DNA from: Variovorax sp. PCZ-1
GTDB taxonomy: Bacteria; Pseudomonadota; Gammaproteobacteria; Burkholderiales; Burkholderiaceae_C
Direction of reading: 5' to 3'
NCBI RefSeq assembly: GCF_018413605.1
Contig: NZ_JAHCDN010000004.1
Span: 218,268 to 282,267 of the forward strand
Length of the DNA stretch: 64,000 bases
Notes under the pieces: model-generated
The model's database searches: none
What the model saw: the letters and a program-made list of their open reading frames with translations, nothing else
What the model was told of the DNA's origin: nothing
Translations under genes and position numbers: made by a program
Shown here: piece by piece, positions 27,378-37,720 of the stretch
How positions within the stretch are numbered: the first letter of the stretch is position 1
Layout of the letters: every line of letters begins with the position of its first letter

Positions 27378-28943
27378 TTAAGCGCGCGCTGCTGTTCTCT
27401 TTGTGGTTGAAGCCTTTGCTTTGACTCGCGACTTTGGCGCAACTACAGATTTGGCACTCACCAGCTTCAGTTTCGGCTCAGCCTTCAAAGATTCAGAGGT
27501 TTCAGCATCCAGAGTCTTCGCAGCAGCCTCTTGCGCTTTGGCGAGCAGCACCTGATGCTCAGAGAGCAAGTAGTCTCCCAAATCCGCCACATCCGGCATC
27601 GCCCGGCGGCAAGCAATCAGGCCGTAATCCAAACGGCCTGCATAGCTTTGCACCGTGACATTCAACGCCATGCTGTGAACGGCGATCGATACGGGATAGA
27701 AACTCGCCAGCTTCGCACCGGCGAAATACAAAGGCACAGGGCTGCCGGGGACGTTGGAGATGATGAGATTGCTGATCGGTGGGATGCTGTTGAGCAAGCC
27801 TGAGCGTGACACCGCAGCTGCCACACCCGACATGAGCCAAGGCGCGCCGAAGAGTGGGAAATCTGTGGGCATCGCGGTTTTGACGCGACTCATCATGCGC
27901 TTGTTGGCTTCTGATGCCTCGCGAATCACTGCAAGGCGCTTGACGGGATCAGCGATATCGGTGCCCAGCACCGAGGTGACGAAGCTGACTTGATTGTTGG
28001 CCGATGTATCGCCTGCCTCGCGCAAGCTCACAGGAATGGCGGCAAGCAGAGTTTTATCGGGCAGGTTGTTGTGCTCTTTGAGGTAGCGACGCAGCGCGCC
28101 AGCCGTGGTGGTGAGCACCACATCGTTGAGCGTGCCGCCAAGTGTCTTGCCGATGAATTTCGTCTCGGCCAGAGGGATGGTTCGGCCAGCGAAGGTGCGT
28201 TGATTCGTGATGCTGGTGTTGAGCATCGTGCGCGGGCCAAAGAGCTTGAGGTTTTGCGGCAAACCCCATTGCCGCTTGCCTGTGGCTTCATCGGGCGCAG
28301 CAACAACATCTTTCAAGGCGCGCAGCATTTGAGGCGCGGTTTGCGCGAGCTTCACCACTTGCATTGCCGTATTGCGCAAGGCCGCGCCACCTAGCTCTGC
28401 CATGCCCAGCTGATAGCGATGGCTGCGCACTTTGGGGCGCGGAGGTTTGACCACGCGGCCTGTGGCCTCCAAATCAAAAATCGCCTGCGCCACTGCAATA
28501 CCCGCCTGCCCATCCATGCCCGCATGATGCGCCTTGGTGTAGAGCGCCACTTGCCCGCTCTTCAAACCATCAATGATGAAAAATTCCCAGAGCGGGCGGC
28601 TGCGATCCAACAAGCTGGAGTGCAAGCGCGCCACATACTGCTGAAGCAAGCGATTCGTGCCCGGCTTGGGCAGTGTCACATGCCGCACGTGGTAATCGAT
28701 ATCGATGTCTTCATCTTCCACCCATACAGGGTTGGATAAATCAAACGGTATCAAAGCGAGTTTGCGCGTGAACAAATCTGCCAAATGCATGCGCTCTGCC
28801 ACACGCTGCTTGGCATATTCAAAAAAATCATCGCTGGCAAAGCCCTGCGGCAGATCCAACACACACAGCGAGCCCACATGCATGGGCATTTCTGGCGATT
28901 CCAGGTGCAAAAAGGTGGCATCTAAGCCGCTCAAATGGTTCAT
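27378..28943 (-). CDS. second wax ester synthase/diacylglycerol acyltransferase (WS/DGAT)
   Basis: This 521-residue protein is a standard-length WS/DGAT: MNHLSGLDATFLHLESPEMPMH at the start, PLW at 117-119, catalytic HHAGMDG at 139-145, and DUF1298 with ISNVPGSPVPLYFAGAKL. It ends in a Lys/Arg/Ala tail (SRVKAKASTTKRTAARA). Unlike the paralogue at 17630-19243 it lacks the N-terminal extension. The two probably differ in substrate or in localisation. Confidence 0.94.
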   Translation of the reverse strand: MNHLSGLDATFLHLESPEMPMHVGSLCVLDLPQGFASDDFFEYAKQRVAERMHLADLFTRKLALIPFDLSNPVWVEDEDIDIDYHVRHVTLPKPGTNRLLQQYVARLHSSLLDRSRPLWEFFIIDGLKSGQVALYTKAHHAGMDGQAGIAVAQAIFDLEATGRVVKPPRPKVRSHRYQLGMAELGGAALRNTAMQVVKLAQTAPQMLRALKDVVAAPDEATGKRQWGLPQNLKLFGPRTMLNTSITNQRTFAGRTIPLAETKFIGKTLGGTLNDVVLTTTAGALRRYLKEHNNLPDKTLLAAIPVSLREAGDTSANNQVSFVTSVLGTDIADPVKRLAVIREASEANKRMMSRVKTAMPTDFPLFGAPWLMSGVAAAVSRSGLLNSIPPISNLIISNVPGSPVPLYFAGAKLASFYPVSIAVHSMALNVTVQSYAGRLDYGLIACRRAMPDVADLGDYLLSEHQVLLAKAQEAAAKTLDAETSESLKAEPKLKLVSAKSVVAPKSRVKAKASTTKRTAARA

Positions 28944-29039
28944 GGTTTTTTTCCTCGATCAATTCGCAGCATGCGCTATTGTGATGAATTTATAGCCTAT
29001 GGAATACCCGGCATTTGTCTCATGCGTCACAATCTTGAA

Positions 29040-30194
29040 ATGATTCAGATCCCTCAAGCTTTCTCCTCAACCTATGCCCAGGCGCGCGTCAAATTTCTTG
29101 AAGCTGCCGCGACAGCAGGGCTGACCATCACCTCCTTTTCTCACCCGCTGCTTGGCAAAGAGGCAGAGGATTTAGCCATGGATGTGGCGCTGGATGGCTC
29201 GCCCGATGCGAAGGAGCTACTCATCGTCAGCAGCGCCTGCCACGGCGTAGAAGGCTATTGCGGCTCGGGCGTACAGGTGTTTGCCTTGCACGATCAAGAA
29301 TGGAGAGACAAAGCAAAAGCCGCTGGCGTTGCCGTGCTCTACATCCACGCGCTCAATCCTTACGGCTTCTCTCATCTGCGCCGCGTGACCCATGAAAACG
29401 TGGATTTGAATCGTAATTTTCAAGATTTTTCCAAACCACTGCATGAAGCCACAGCCAATCCCGGCTACACATCTTTGCACGATCTGCTGCTGCCCAAGGA
29501 GTGGCCACCTACTCCTGAAAACATAGCAGCTTGCGCAGATTGGATGGCCTCTAGAGCCTTGAAAGACTCTAAAAATCCAGACGAAGCCAGTGGCTTGCGC
29601 GCCTTTCAACAAGCCGTCACCAAGGGCCAATACACGCATGCCAACGGTCTCTTCTTTGGCGGCAATGCCCCCACATGGAGCAACCTCACCCTGCGCAAAG
29701 TGCTGCGCCAATACGCCCAGAAATGCGAGAAGCTGGCGTGGATTGATTTGCATACGGGTCTGGGCCCCAGCGGTTATGGCGAACGCATCTTTGCCTGCAA
29801 TGACGATGCCGCCGCTTATGCGCGCGCATCGCGCTGGTGGGGCAATGCTGGCAGCCCAAGCGGCGAAACGCCCGTCACCAGTATCTACAACGGTTCATCG
29901 GCATCAGCCTTTCTGACTGGCTTAATGTGGATGGCAGCTTACGAGGAAGCGCCACAAGCTGAATACACCGCCATTGCCATGGAATACGGCACACAACCTG
30001 TGAACGAGGTTTTGAGCGCCTTACGCGCCGACCATTGGCTGGCCAATCACCCCGAAGCATCTCCCGAGTTGGCCACGCAAATCAAAGCTCAGCTCCTGGC
30101 CGCGTTTTATACCGATACCGATGTGTGGAAGGGGCAGATTGTGAGCCAAGCGCGGCAGTCCATGTTTCAAGCGGTGGACGGCTTGAAAAGTTAA
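29040..30194 (+). CDS. DUF2817 (M14-like zinc hydrolase) protein
   Basis: The 384-residue protein belongs to DUF2817, a family related to zinc carboxypeptidases. [14 protein letters not shown] holds probable His and Glu metal ligands, [14 protein letters not shown] [13 protein letters not shown] follows, and [15 protein letters not shown] supplies the later His. ATG 29040 ([10 protein letters not shown]) is taken as start; 29022 is possible. It overlaps the convergent coaX end by 4 bp. A likely dispersed-repeat copy at 29521-29552 encodes [13 protein letters not shown]. Confidence 0.85.
   Translation: MIQIPQAFSSTYAQARVKFLEAAATAGLTITSFSHPLLGKEAEDLAMDVALDGSPDAKELLIVSSACHGVEGYCGSGVQVFALHDQEWRDKAKAAGVAVLYIHALNPYGFSHLRRVTHENVDLNRNFQDFSKPLHEATANPGYTSLHDLLLPKEWPPTPENIAACADWMASRALKDSKNPDEASGLRAFQQAVTKGQYTHANGLFFGGNAPTWSNLTLRKVLRQYAQKCEKLAWIDLHTGLGPSGYGERIFACNDDAAAYARASRWWGNAGSPSGETPVTSIYNGSSASAFLTGLMWMAAYEEAPQAEYTAIAMEYGTQPVNEVLSALRADHWLANHPEASPELATQIKAQLLAAFYTDTDVWKGQIVSQARQSMFQAVDGLKS
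29521..29552 (+). repeat. possible dispersed palindromic element, copy in the DUF2817 gene
   Basis: ATAGCAGCTTGCGCAGAT followed by TGGATGGCCT resembles the element (ATAGCA, TGCGCAGATT, ATGCCGGC) but the 3' half is altered. The encoded [12 protein letters not shown] parallels IALCADSTPSN in the second amidase. Confidence 0.5.
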
Positions 30195-31006
30195 TCACTG
30201 ATTCCGCGAAACTTCGCTACTTCGAGCAGCCCATCGAAAATGAGGTTGTCCACCAGCTCGACATCTTCCAAGCCCAGCCACGGATGCATCTTCCAGCCTG
30301 CGCCGCCCGTCATGTAAAGCACGGGGTCTTGGCCGCAGCGGTTTTGCACATGATGGCGCATGCGGCGCACTGCACCTGCAATCGCATAAGTGCCGCCGCT
30401 GGTGAGTGCGTCGCTGGTGTTGGTAGGAAATTCTTTCACATCGCCCGTGGGCACATGCAAACCTGCTGTGCCGGATTCCAGCGCCTTGAGCATGATGCCG
30501 TGGCCTGGCAAGATAAAGCCGCCAAGGAATTTGCCTTGCGATGTGCCGTCGGGTGCAAGCTGTACACCAATGGCTTCTACAGTCACCGCCGTGCCCACCA
30601 TCACAACCACCATCGGCTTAGGCGCAGCAGAATGCGTGGCCATCATGCGATGCCAAGCGCCGATCATCGCCACCCAACGATCCGCGCCGAGGCGCATCGG
30701 AAAATCGTAACCATTCACGAGGCCGGCTTCTTGCGGGCTAGAGAGTACCCACTGCGGATTCAAATCCCAGCGCTCGAAAATCTGCTCTTGCACGCGCTGC
30801 CTGAGTGCATCGCCAGCGACGATACAGCCAATCATTTTGCTGGGTGCGTCTTGCGCGGGGATCGCTGCCCAAGCGCCTTCAGCCAGCGATTCAATGTTTT
30901 CCAAAAACTCCGCGCCACTTGCCAAGAGCTTAGCCCCCGGCTGCGCTTGGCTATAAATCGCCCATTTGAGGCGGGTGTTTCCAACGTCGATGGCTAGGAG
31001 TGTCAT
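30191..31006 (-). CDS. coaX: type III pantothenate kinase (CoaX)
   Basis: CoaX phosphorylates pantothenate, the first step of coenzyme A synthesis, and needs a monovalent cation. The 271-residue protein has the ASKHA phosphate motif [26 protein letters not shown], the GTAVTVEAI segment, and [15 protein letters not shown], all diagnostic. In many betaproteobacteria it adjoins birA, but that gene is not visible here. Confidence 0.95.
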   Translation of the reverse strand: MTLLAIDVGNTRLKWAIYSQAQPGAKLLASGAEFLENIESLAEGAWAAIPAQDAPSKMIGCIVAGDALRQRVQEQIFERWDLNPQWVLSSPQEAGLVNGYDFPMRLGADRWVAMIGAWHRMMATHSAAPKPMVVVMVGTAVTVEAIGVQLAPDGTSQGKFLGGFILPGHGIMLKALESGTAGLHVPTGDVKEFPTNTSDALTSGGTYAIAGAVRRMRHHVQNRCGQDPVLYMTGGAGWKMHPWLGLEDVELVDNLIFDGLLEVAKFRGISD

Positions 31007-31071
31007 GGCTGAATATTGCTGTTTGTCGCCATTATCACCAATACCATCAGGAGAGCACTGGGGGATTTGTA

Positions 31072-32514
31072 CTAAGTAGTTTGAAGTGTTGGCCTGAGGA
31101 TTGGGCGCAGCTTTTCATAAGCACGCGCGGCGCGGAGCACGAGCGCATCGGCAAACATAGGGCCGACGATTTGTAATCCGATGGGTAGGCCATCTCGTGT
31201 TAAGCCACAGGGGATGGAGCAAGCGGGTTGTTGGGTGAGATTGAAGGGATAGCTAAACGGCGTCCAGCCCAGCATGGCCTCGGGGTTCATCGGGGTATGG
31301 CCTGCAGGCTTTGCATCGAAGGCAGGGATGGAGACGGCAGGCGTGATCAGCAGATCGTAGCCCTGAGGGTTGCTCGCCGATTTCATCCATTGGCGCATCT
31401 GGCTGCCTAGAGCACCTCGGCGAATGTTGAGCTTTTGGATATCAAGCGCGGAGAGCTTGGCGCCGAGCTCAGCTTCTGCGCGGAAGTCTGGGTCAGTCAC
31501 TTTCTGCTGCTCAGGCGTGAGCGTGTTCCACACCGTCCATGCGCCGAGAAACCACAGGCCTGTGGTGATCTCCAAAGGATCTTCAAAACCGGGGTCAGCC
31601 GGCACAATATGTGCGCCGAGCGCTTCCAAATCTGTAGCGGCTTGTTTGACTGCAGCGGCCACTTCTGGATGCACGTTTTTCACATAGCCGAGCGTGGGCG
31701 AGAAGGCGATACGTAGGCCTTTGACACCTGCGTCCAAGTCTTTCAGATAGTCCACGCCGTCATACGGCAGCGATGTCCAATCGCGCGCATCCAGTTGCGT
31801 GATCACATTCATCATCAGCGCTGCATCCTGCACGCTCATCGTGTGCGGCCCCAAATGCGCCACGCTGCCAAAGGGCGAGAGAGGATACGCAGGCACGCGG
31901 CCAAAGCTGGGCTTCATGCCAAAGTTGCCGCAGAACGCTGCGGGGATTCGCACACTGCCCGCGCCATCCGTGCCTACGCTCAGCGGCCCCATGCCAGCAG
32001 CCACAGCAGCCGCTGTGCCGCCACTTGAGCCGCCCGGTGTCTTCGCGGTATTCCACGGGTTGCGCGTGATACCTGTGCGCGGTGAATTCGTCTCGCCTTT
32101 GCAGCCGAATTCCGGTGTGGTGGTTTTGCCTAGGATCACCGCACCGGCTTCTTTCAATCGCGCGGTGGCTGGTGCATCAATCTCCCAGGCTTGGTTTGCA
32201 TCAATCGTGTGGCTGCCACGCAGCGTCGGCATGCCTTGCGTCAAGATAATGTCTTTGATCGAAGTCGGCACGCCTTCCAGTGCGCGTACGGGTGCGCCGC
32301 TTCTGCGATGCTCACTCCACATCGCTTCACTTTTGATAGCACTCTGCGCAGATTCTATGCCGGCGATATGGCTAAAAGCTTTCAAAATCGGATTATGAGC
32401 ATCAATCCGTTTCATCACAGCCGCCTGCGCCTCCACTGGAGACGCTGCGCCAGATTTGAACAAAGCAATCAGCTCAGTCGCTGTGCAATCTGCCAGATCA
32501 GAAGGAGAATTCAT
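31072..32514 (-). CDS. amidase (amidase signature family)
   Basis: The 480-residue enzyme has the Ser-cisSer-Lys triad: Lys87 in SIKDIIL, Ser163 in TPGGSSGG, and Ser187 in [10 protein letters not shown]. It hydrolyses an amide to acid and ammonia; the substrate cannot be told. No signal peptide is present. An internal dispersed repeat gives [17 protein letters not shown] near residue 50, between helices upstream of the catalytic lysine. It lies downstream of the M81 and ABC transporter genes on the same strand, though a repeat-bearing 77-bp gap separates them. Confidence 0.93.
   Translation of the reverse strand: MNSPSDLADCTATELIALFKSGAASPVEAQAAVMKRIDAHNPILKAFSHIAGIESAQSAIKSEAMWSEHRRSGAPVRALEGVPTSIKDIILTQGMPTLRGSHTIDANQAWEIDAPATARLKEAGAVILGKTTTPEFGCKGETNSPRTGITRNPWNTAKTPGGSSGGTAAAVAAGMGPLSVGTDGAGSVRIPAAFCGNFGMKPSFGRVPAYPLSPFGSVAHLGPHTMSVQDAALMMNVITQLDARDWTSLPYDGVDYLKDLDAGVKGLRIAFSPTLGYVKNVHPEVAAAVKQAATDLEALGAHIVPADPGFEDPLEITTGLWFLGAWTVWNTLTPEQQKVTDPDFRAEAELGAKLSALDIQKLNIRRGALGSQMRQWMKSASNPQGYDLLITPAVSIPAFDAKPAGHTPMNPEAMLGWTPFSYPFNLTQQPACSIPCGLTRDGLPIGLQIVGPMFADALVLRAARAYEKLRPILRPTLQTT
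32331..32370 (+). repeat. dispersed palindromic element, copy in the first amidase gene
   Basis: This is a near-consensus copy: TTGATAGCACTCTGCGCAG, then ATTCTATGCCGGCGATATG. It is antisense to the gene and read on the coding strand as [14 protein letters not shown]. Confidence 0.9.
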
Positions 32515-32536
32515 TCAAATCCTTTCGGTATTTCTT

Positions 32537-32573
32537 TCGCGTCTTCTGCGTAACTTTTGCGTCTTTTGCGTTC
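32537..32573. repeat. GACGCA-type repeat, single arm, between amidase and M81 genes
   Basis: The stretch CGCGTCTTCTGCGTAACTTT and then TGCGTCTTTTGCGTTC matches one arm of the inverted repeats at 10065-10202 and 35761-35854. The partner arm is missing here. Confidence 0.7.
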
Positions 32574-32591
32574 TATTCTTTGACCGCCAAC

Positions 32592-34151
32592 TCAAACCGG
32601 CAGAGATGGCGAAATCGTAGGCGAGAGTTTCTTCCAAGGCAAATCTCCCGCATCCGCCGCCATCGGCCCCGCCGCTTTCGCCACGATCACATCGCGCGCA
32701 GAGTCTGCCACCAGCGGCGTGAAATCTGCGCGGAAATGATTGGAGCTTTTCACCACGATGATCTTCATCTCTTCCGCGTTGATGCCCACCATGCGAAGCA
32801 GCTCGCGGTCGAGCAACTGCGCTTTGCCGCTCACCACAGCCACGCGAATGCCTTCGATATTCAATGCACAGCTCTTTCCAAGATGCGCCGTCACACCCGT
32901 CATCATCGGGCCTGTGTAGGTGCACACACCGTCGCTCAGTTGCTCAATGCGGAAGCTGCCTTGCACAGGTGGATCACTCAAAACGCCAGTAAACGTGGGC
33001 ACAGCTGTCCCCAAGTTCAGATCAATCACTCTGTTTTTAATAGCACTCTGCGCAGATTCCACGCCGACCACATGCTCTTTTTGATCATAAATATGCACTT
33101 GATTTGCAGATTCAGGGTCATACAGCATGCCAAGCGCCACGCGATTCGGGAAGCGCTTGCCAGCGCCTTGGCGCAGCAGCTCATGCAACACACCCGTGGT
33201 GTTGCTGTCACCGCCCGCGCCGGGATTGTCTTGCGTGTCGGCGATCACAATGGGCTTATCGGATTGTGCTGCGCGCTCTATCGCTATCGCCACAGCTTGC
33301 GCCACGGGCAACACACCCGGATCCCACTGCTTTGCTGGCGATGCGCTCGCAAACAATGCGCTCACCGCCATTTCAGCTTTTTCACCATAACCCCAAATCA
33401 TTGGCGCGCATTCTGCAAAATCTGCTGCTGGGAAGCCCATACAAAAGCTGAGCACCACATTGTTGGCTGCATCACTCGCGATCAACTCGTCATACAAACG
33501 CTTGGCCGGTTGCATCCATGTGCTCTGCGCATTCAGCGGAATCATGTAAGCAAAGCGTTGATAGTGCAGTTTCTCTTTGCGCCCCAGTGCGATACGCCGC
33601 TCCAGCAATTTCGCAGCTAATCGCCCCGTATCTGCCATGTCGATATGCGGATAAGTGCGGTAGCTCACCAGTGCATCGGCCACGCTCAGCATGCGCTCAG
33701 TCACGTTCGCATGCAAATCCAAGCTGCCCACAATCGGCACGGCCTCACCCACGATAGCGCGAATACGCGCGATCAGCTCACCCTCGGAATCGTCGGCATT
33801 CTGCGCGACTGCCGCACCATGCAGATCGAGATACACGGCATCAATGCCTTGATTGACCGCTTCGCGCAGGTCTTCACAAATATCACCGCAGATGCGCTCA
33901 AAAGCCTCCGTCGTCACATAGCTGGAAGGCGTTGCGCCCGCCCACACAGAAGGCACAAGCTGCCAGCCCTTACCCAAAGCCGCCTGAATGAAGCCGCCCA
34001 CTGGAATATTGATGTCCTTGAACGTCTCGATCAGCTTCGCGCCGCGCCGATATGCGGGAAACGTGTGCCCTGCATTGAACGCATCCCAATCAGCGAGCGT
34101 GGGAGCAAAGGTATTGGTTTCGTGTTGGTAGCCGGCGATGAAGATGCGCAT
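32592..34151 (-). CDS. M81-family metallopeptidase (MlrC-like, DUF1485)
   Basis: The 519-residue protein starts MRIFIAGYQHETNTFAPT, the metal-binding N-terminal signature of M81. YLDLHGAAV and SLDLHANVT follow, then a later TQDNPGAGGDSNTTG segment. The family includes MlrC, which cleaves linear microcystin peptides, but most members are uncharacterised. The gene starts directly after the stop of the ABC ATPase gene, indicating one transcript with the transporter and a role on the imported compound. A dispersed repeat encodes [16 protein letters not shown]. Confidence 0.9.
   Translation of the reverse strand: MRIFIAGYQHETNTFAPTLADWDAFNAGHTFPAYRRGAKLIETFKDINIPVGGFIQAALGKGWQLVPSVWAGATPSSYVTTEAFERICGDICEDLREAVNQGIDAVYLDLHGAAVAQNADDSEGELIARIRAIVGEAVPIVGSLDLHANVTERMLSVADALVSYRTYPHIDMADTGRLAAKLLERRIALGRKEKLHYQRFAYMIPLNAQSTWMQPAKRLYDELIASDAANNVVLSFCMGFPAADFAECAPMIWGYGEKAEMAVSALFASASPAKQWDPGVLPVAQAVAIAIERAAQSDKPIVIADTQDNPGAGGDSNTTGVLHELLRQGAGKRFPNRVALGMLYDPESANQVHIYDQKEHVVGVESAQSAIKNRVIDLNLGTAVPTFTGVLSDPPVQGSFRIEQLSDGVCTYTGPMMTGVTAHLGKSCALNIEGIRVAVVSGKAQLLDRELLRMVGINAEEMKIIVVKSSNHFRADFTPLVADSARDVIVAKAAGPMAADAGDLPWKKLSPTISPSLPV
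33031..33070 (+). repeat. dispersed palindromic element, copy in the M81 gene
   Basis: TTTTTAATAGCACTCTGCGC followed by AGATTCCACGCCGACCA is antisense to the gene. The coding strand gives [13 protein letters not shown] in frame. Confidence 0.85.
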
Positions 34152-35741
34152 TTAGATGTTCTTGGGTGCTGCGTCAAACAGACGCTTGGTGTAGTCTTGT
34201 TTCGGATTCGCATAGAGCTCAGCCGTCTTGCCCTGCTCCACGATTTTTCCTTGGTGCATCACGATCACGCGGTCGCACAGTTGAGCGGCCACTCGTAAAT
34301 CATGCGTGATGAAGAGAAGGCCAAGCCCCAGCTCGGCTTGCACCTCGCGCAGCAACTGCAAAATCTGCGCTTGCACGCTCACATCGAGCGCGCTCACAGC
34401 TTCATCAGCCACGAGCACTTGCGGCTTGCACATGAGGGCGCGGGCAATCGCCAAGCGCTGGCGCTGGCCGCCGGAGAATTGGCTGGGGTAGCGCTCCATG
34501 GCTTCTTGAGGAAGCTTTACTTTTTGAAGAATTTGAGCAACCGCCGGGATAACTTCTGTGCGAGATGCTCCGAAATTAATAGCACCTTCACTCAGTGAAT
34601 CAACGATCTTGCGGCGTGGATTGAGCGAGCGATTCGGGTCTTGGAAGACGACCTGGATATGACTTCTCAAAGGGCGTAGCTCGCTCTCTTGAAGTTGGCA
34701 GACTTTGTGTTGCCCCCAGTGGATCGTGCCTTCTGTGGGTTGGAGCAAGCGCATGATGCAGCGAGCAAGTGTGGATTTTCCGCTGCCAGATTCGCCCACG
34801 ACGCCCACCGTTTCTCCGGCGCGCAGTTGCAACGCAGCATCTTGCAGCGCTTGCGTATGGCGCGCGCGGCCTAGCCAATCGCGTGAGGTGTAGGTCATGC
34901 CAACGCGCTCTGCGCGAATCAATGGCTCGCCTGCCGGATCAGGTTTCGGCGCTGGCGGCTGCATGCTCGGCACAGCAGCGAGCAGCATTTGTGTGTAAGC
35001 CTGCTGCGGATTTTTCAGCACTTGCGCGGCGCTGCCCAGCTCCACCGCTTGACCTTGGTTCATCACGAGCACATCATCGGCAATCTCAGCTACCACGCCC
35101 ATATCGTGGGTGATGAAAAGCACAGCGCAGCCTTGTTCGCGTTGCAACTCATCAATCAAGCGCAGGATTTCTTTTTGCGTCGTCACATCCAGCGCCGTGG
35201 TGGGCTCATCGCAAATCAAGAGCGCAGGCTTCAAAATACAAGCCATCGCGATCACGATGCGCTGGCGCTGGCCGCCGGAGAGCTGATGCGGATAGCTGCG
35301 CATCATGCGCTGCGGCTCTGGCAGCTTGACGCGCTCTAAGATTTTTAAGACTTCATCCTCACGCTTGGATGCACTCCAATCTGTGTGCGTCTTCAGTAGC
35401 TCGTCGATTTGATCGCCACAGCGCATCACGGGGTTCAAAGCCGTCATGGGCTCTTGGAAGACCATACCCATGGCTTGGCCACGCAGGCTTCTGAGTTTTT
35501 GCTGGCTGGCTGTGAGAAGATTTTCACCATTGAGCGTGATCTCGCCGCTTTGGACTTTCAGCTCTTTGGCGAGCAAGCCCATCACGGCAGTGGCCATCAC
35601 GGATTTGCCAGAACCGGATTCGCCGACGACGCAGAGTGTTTTGCCGGCTTCGATGCTCAGGGAAATGTTTTCAACGGCGTGGGGGCGGTCTGCTCCCGGG
35701 GGTAAGGCAACATTCAAGTTTTCAATGGCGAGAACGGACAT
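34152..35741 (-). CDS. dipeptide/oligopeptide ABC transporter, fused dual ATPase
   Basis: The 529-residue protein contains two complete nucleotide-binding domains of the DppD/DppF kind: GESGSGKSVMA with HQLSGGQRQRIVIA in the first half, and [11 protein letters not shown] with SQFSGGQRQRLAIA in the second. The fusion (as in GsiA) needs no separate second ATPase. It powers the permeases encoded just upstream. A 131-bp gap with the GACGCA inverted repeat separates it from the DppC-like gene. Confidence 0.95.
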   Translation of the reverse strand: MSVLAIENLNVALPPGADRPHAVENISLSIEAGKTLCVVGESGSGKSVMATAVMGLLAKELKVQSGEITLNGENLLTASQQKLRSLRGQAMGMVFQEPMTALNPVMRCGDQIDELLKTHTDWSASKREDEVLKILERVKLPEPQRMMRSYPHQLSGGQRQRIVIAMACILKPALLICDEPTTALDVTTQKEILRLIDELQREQGCAVLFITHDMGVVAEIADDVLVMNQGQAVELGSAAQVLKNPQQAYTQMLLAAVPSMQPPAPKPDPAGEPLIRAERVGMTYTSRDWLGRARHTQALQDAALQLRAGETVGVVGESGSGKSTLARCIMRLLQPTEGTIHWGQHKVCQLQESELRPLRSHIQVVFQDPNRSLNPRRKIVDSLSEGAINFGASRTEVIPAVAQILQKVKLPQEAMERYPSQFSGGQRQRLAIARALMCKPQVLVADEAVSALDVSVQAQILQLLREVQAELGLGLLFITHDLRVAAQLCDRVIVMHQGKIVEQGKTAELYANPKQDYTKRLFDAAPKNI

Positions 35742-35760
35742 AACTGGCTCTCAATCCAAG

Positions 35761-35854
35761 GAGAACGCAAAAGACGCAGAAGAAACGCAAAAGACGCAGA
35801 AGAAAACAAAAAGATTTTTGCGTCTTTTGCGTTCTTTTTGCGTCTTTTGCGTTC
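35761..35854. repeat. GACGCA-type inverted repeat between permease and ATPase genes
   Basis: Arms at about 35761-35802 (AACGCAAAAGACGCAGAAG, tandem) and 35815-35854 (TTTGCGTCTTTTGCGTTC, tandem) are reverse complements. The sequence belongs to the same family as the repeat between recA and recX. In the transcript it would form a strong stem-loop within the ABC operon. Confidence 0.85.
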
Positions 35855-35872
35855 CCTTTTCAATCACGCCAA

Positions 35873-36745
35873 TCACCTCTTAGCAAACTTAGGATCAAGT
35901 ACATCCCGCAGACCATCACCGAGCAAATTGATCGCAAGCACGGTCGGCACGAGGAACATCGCTGGGAAGAGGACGTTGCCGGGGTATTGGGTGAATTGCA
36001 CGCGGCCTTCGGCCATGATGTTGCCCCAGGTGGGGATGTCTGCAGGCAAGCCGAGGCCGAGGAAGCTGAGCAGGGCTTCGGTGAGCACGGCGCTAGCTGC
36101 GACGAAAGTGCCTTGCACAATCATGGGGGCGAGGGCATTGGGCAAAATGTGGCGCAGCAGGATGGTAGGCGTGGGAGTAGCGAGCGCTTTCGCAGCCTCC
36201 ACAAAAGGCTCTTCACGTAATGTGAGCACGAGCGAGCGCACGAGGCGCGTCACGCGTGGGATCTCTGGAATCGCAATCGCTACCACCACCGTCCACACCT
36301 GTGCGCCGAGCGCGGCCACGAGTGCAATCGCGAGCAAGATGGAAGGAATCGCCATCAGGCCATCCATGAAGCGCATCAGGATGGCATCGATGATGCGGAA
36401 GTAACCTGCCAGCATGCCGAGCAATGCGCCGATGCTGATGGCGACGAGTGCTGTTGAAAAGCCCACGAGCAGAGAGACACGCGTGCCATACAGCACACGG
36501 CTGTAGATATCGCGGCCAAAGCTGTCTGCGCCAAACCAGAAGGTGTGTTTGGGCGAGCTGCCATCGAGCATGGCGAATGCGCCGCGCGCACCGGCTGCGG
36601 TGTTGATGTGTGCTGAATCCATCGCCGAGGGGTCGACTGTGCCCAGCCATGGCGCGAAGAGGGAGACAAAAAGCAAGATGCCTAAGACGATCACGCCGAA
36701 GCGCACAGCGGAATTTTTTGCGAGCTGTTGCCAAGTGCTTGTCAT
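35873..36745 (-). CDS. peptide ABC transporter permease, DppC type
   Basis: The 290-residue membrane protein has the inner-membrane permease signature around AAKALATPTPTILLRHILPNALAPMIVQ (EAA-type loop), plus a large periplasmic loop after the first helix, as in DppC/OppC. ATG 36745 lies one base after the stop of the DppB-like gene (TGAG-ATG), so the two are translationally coupled. Confidence 0.94.
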   Translation of the reverse strand: MTSTWQQLAKNSAVRFGVIVLGILLFVSLFAPWLGTVDPSAMDSAHINTAAGARGAFAMLDGSSPKHTFWFGADSFGRDIYSRVLYGTRVSLLVGFSTALVAISIGALLGMLAGYFRIIDAILMRFMDGLMAIPSILLAIALVAALGAQVWTVVVAIAIPEIPRVTRLVRSLVLTLREEPFVEAAKALATPTPTILLRHILPNALAPMIVQGTFVAASAVLTEALLSFLGLGLPADIPTWGNIMAEGRVQFTQYPGNVLFPAMFLVPTVLAINLLGDGLRDVLDPKFAKR

Positions 36746-36746
36746 C

Positions 36747-37688
36747 TCAGTACCGAATCCTTGGATCAAGGAAGAGATAGCTCACGTCAACGAGCAAATT
36801 GATCAACACATAGCTCACGCTGAACAGCAGCACCAAACCCTGAATGACGGGAAAATCTCGGTTGAGTACAGCATCGACAGTGAGTGAGCCAAGGCCTGGA
36901 ATCGCGTAGACCGTTTCAGTAACGACCACGCCACCAATCAAGAGCGCCACGCCAATGCCCACCATCGTGGCCACAGGTACGGCCGCATTGGCCAGCGCAT
37001 GCCGCAAGAGCACCGCACTTTCTTTGATGCCTTTGGCGCGCGCCGTGCGTATGTAATCTTCCGTCAAAGCCTCACTCACGCTCGCACGCGTGACGCGTGC
37101 AATCAAAGCCACATAAATCGTGGAGAGCGTGATCCAAGGCAAAATCAGCTGCATGATCCACGGCACAAAGCCTTCGGCGATGCGCTTGTAGCCTTGCACG
37201 GGGAACCAATCGAGCTTGATGGCGAAGAGCCAAATCAGACAGTAGCCGACCACAAAGATCGGGACTGAAAAACCTGCAACGGAGAACATGGACAAAGCGC
37301 GATCTAGCCAGCCGCCCATACGCCAAGCGGCAATCGTGCCCAGCGGAATCGCCACAAAAATCGCAATCGTGATCGTGCCAATCGCGAGCGACAAGGTCGG
37401 CTCAATGCGCTGCGCCACGAGTTGCGTGACGGGTTTGTTCAAATAATAAGAAAAGCCCAAATCGCCTTGCAGCACATTGCCGATCCAGATGCCAAATTGC
37501 GCCAGCAGTGGCTTGGTGAGGCCGAGTTGCGCGCGGATGCGCTCGATCTCATCATTGGTGGCGCTGTTGCCCGCAATTACCGCCGCCGGATCACCGGGCG
37601 TGAGCCGCAGGATCAAGAAAACGACGATGGCCACCACCAGCAAGACTGGGATGATGGCCAACAGACGCTGAAGTAAAAATCGGAGCAT
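36747..37688 (-). CDS. peptide ABC transporter permease, DppB type
   Basis: The 313-residue protein begins MLRFLLQRLLAIIPVLLVVAI and has the DppB/OppB features RLTPGDPAAVIAG, YIRTARAKGIKESAVLLRHALANA (EAA loop) and VTETVYAIPGLG. It forms the heterodimeric channel with the DppC-like protein encoded downstream and is fed by the binding protein encoded upstream. Confidence 0.95.
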   Translation of the reverse strand: MLRFLLQRLLAIIPVLLVVAIVVFLILRLTPGDPAAVIAGNSATNDEIERIRAQLGLTKPLLAQFGIWIGNVLQGDLGFSYYLNKPVTQLVAQRIEPTLSLAIGTITIAIFVAIPLGTIAAWRMGGWLDRALSMFSVAGFSVPIFVVGYCLIWLFAIKLDWFPVQGYKRIAEGFVPWIMQLILPWITLSTIYVALIARVTRASVSEALTEDYIRTARAKGIKESAVLLRHALANAAVPVATMVGIGVALLIGGVVVTETVYAIPGLGSLTVDAVLNRDFPVIQGLVLLFSVSYVLINLLVDVSYLFLDPRIRY

Positions 37689-37720
37689 TAATGCAGCATG
37701 GCTTGAGGTTCAGTCTTGCG

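Noticed and set aside
34571..34610. Further copy of the dispersed palindromic element inside the dual ABC ATPase gene
   Set aside because: Only a short TTAATAGCAC matches; the palindromic core and GCCGGC are missing.
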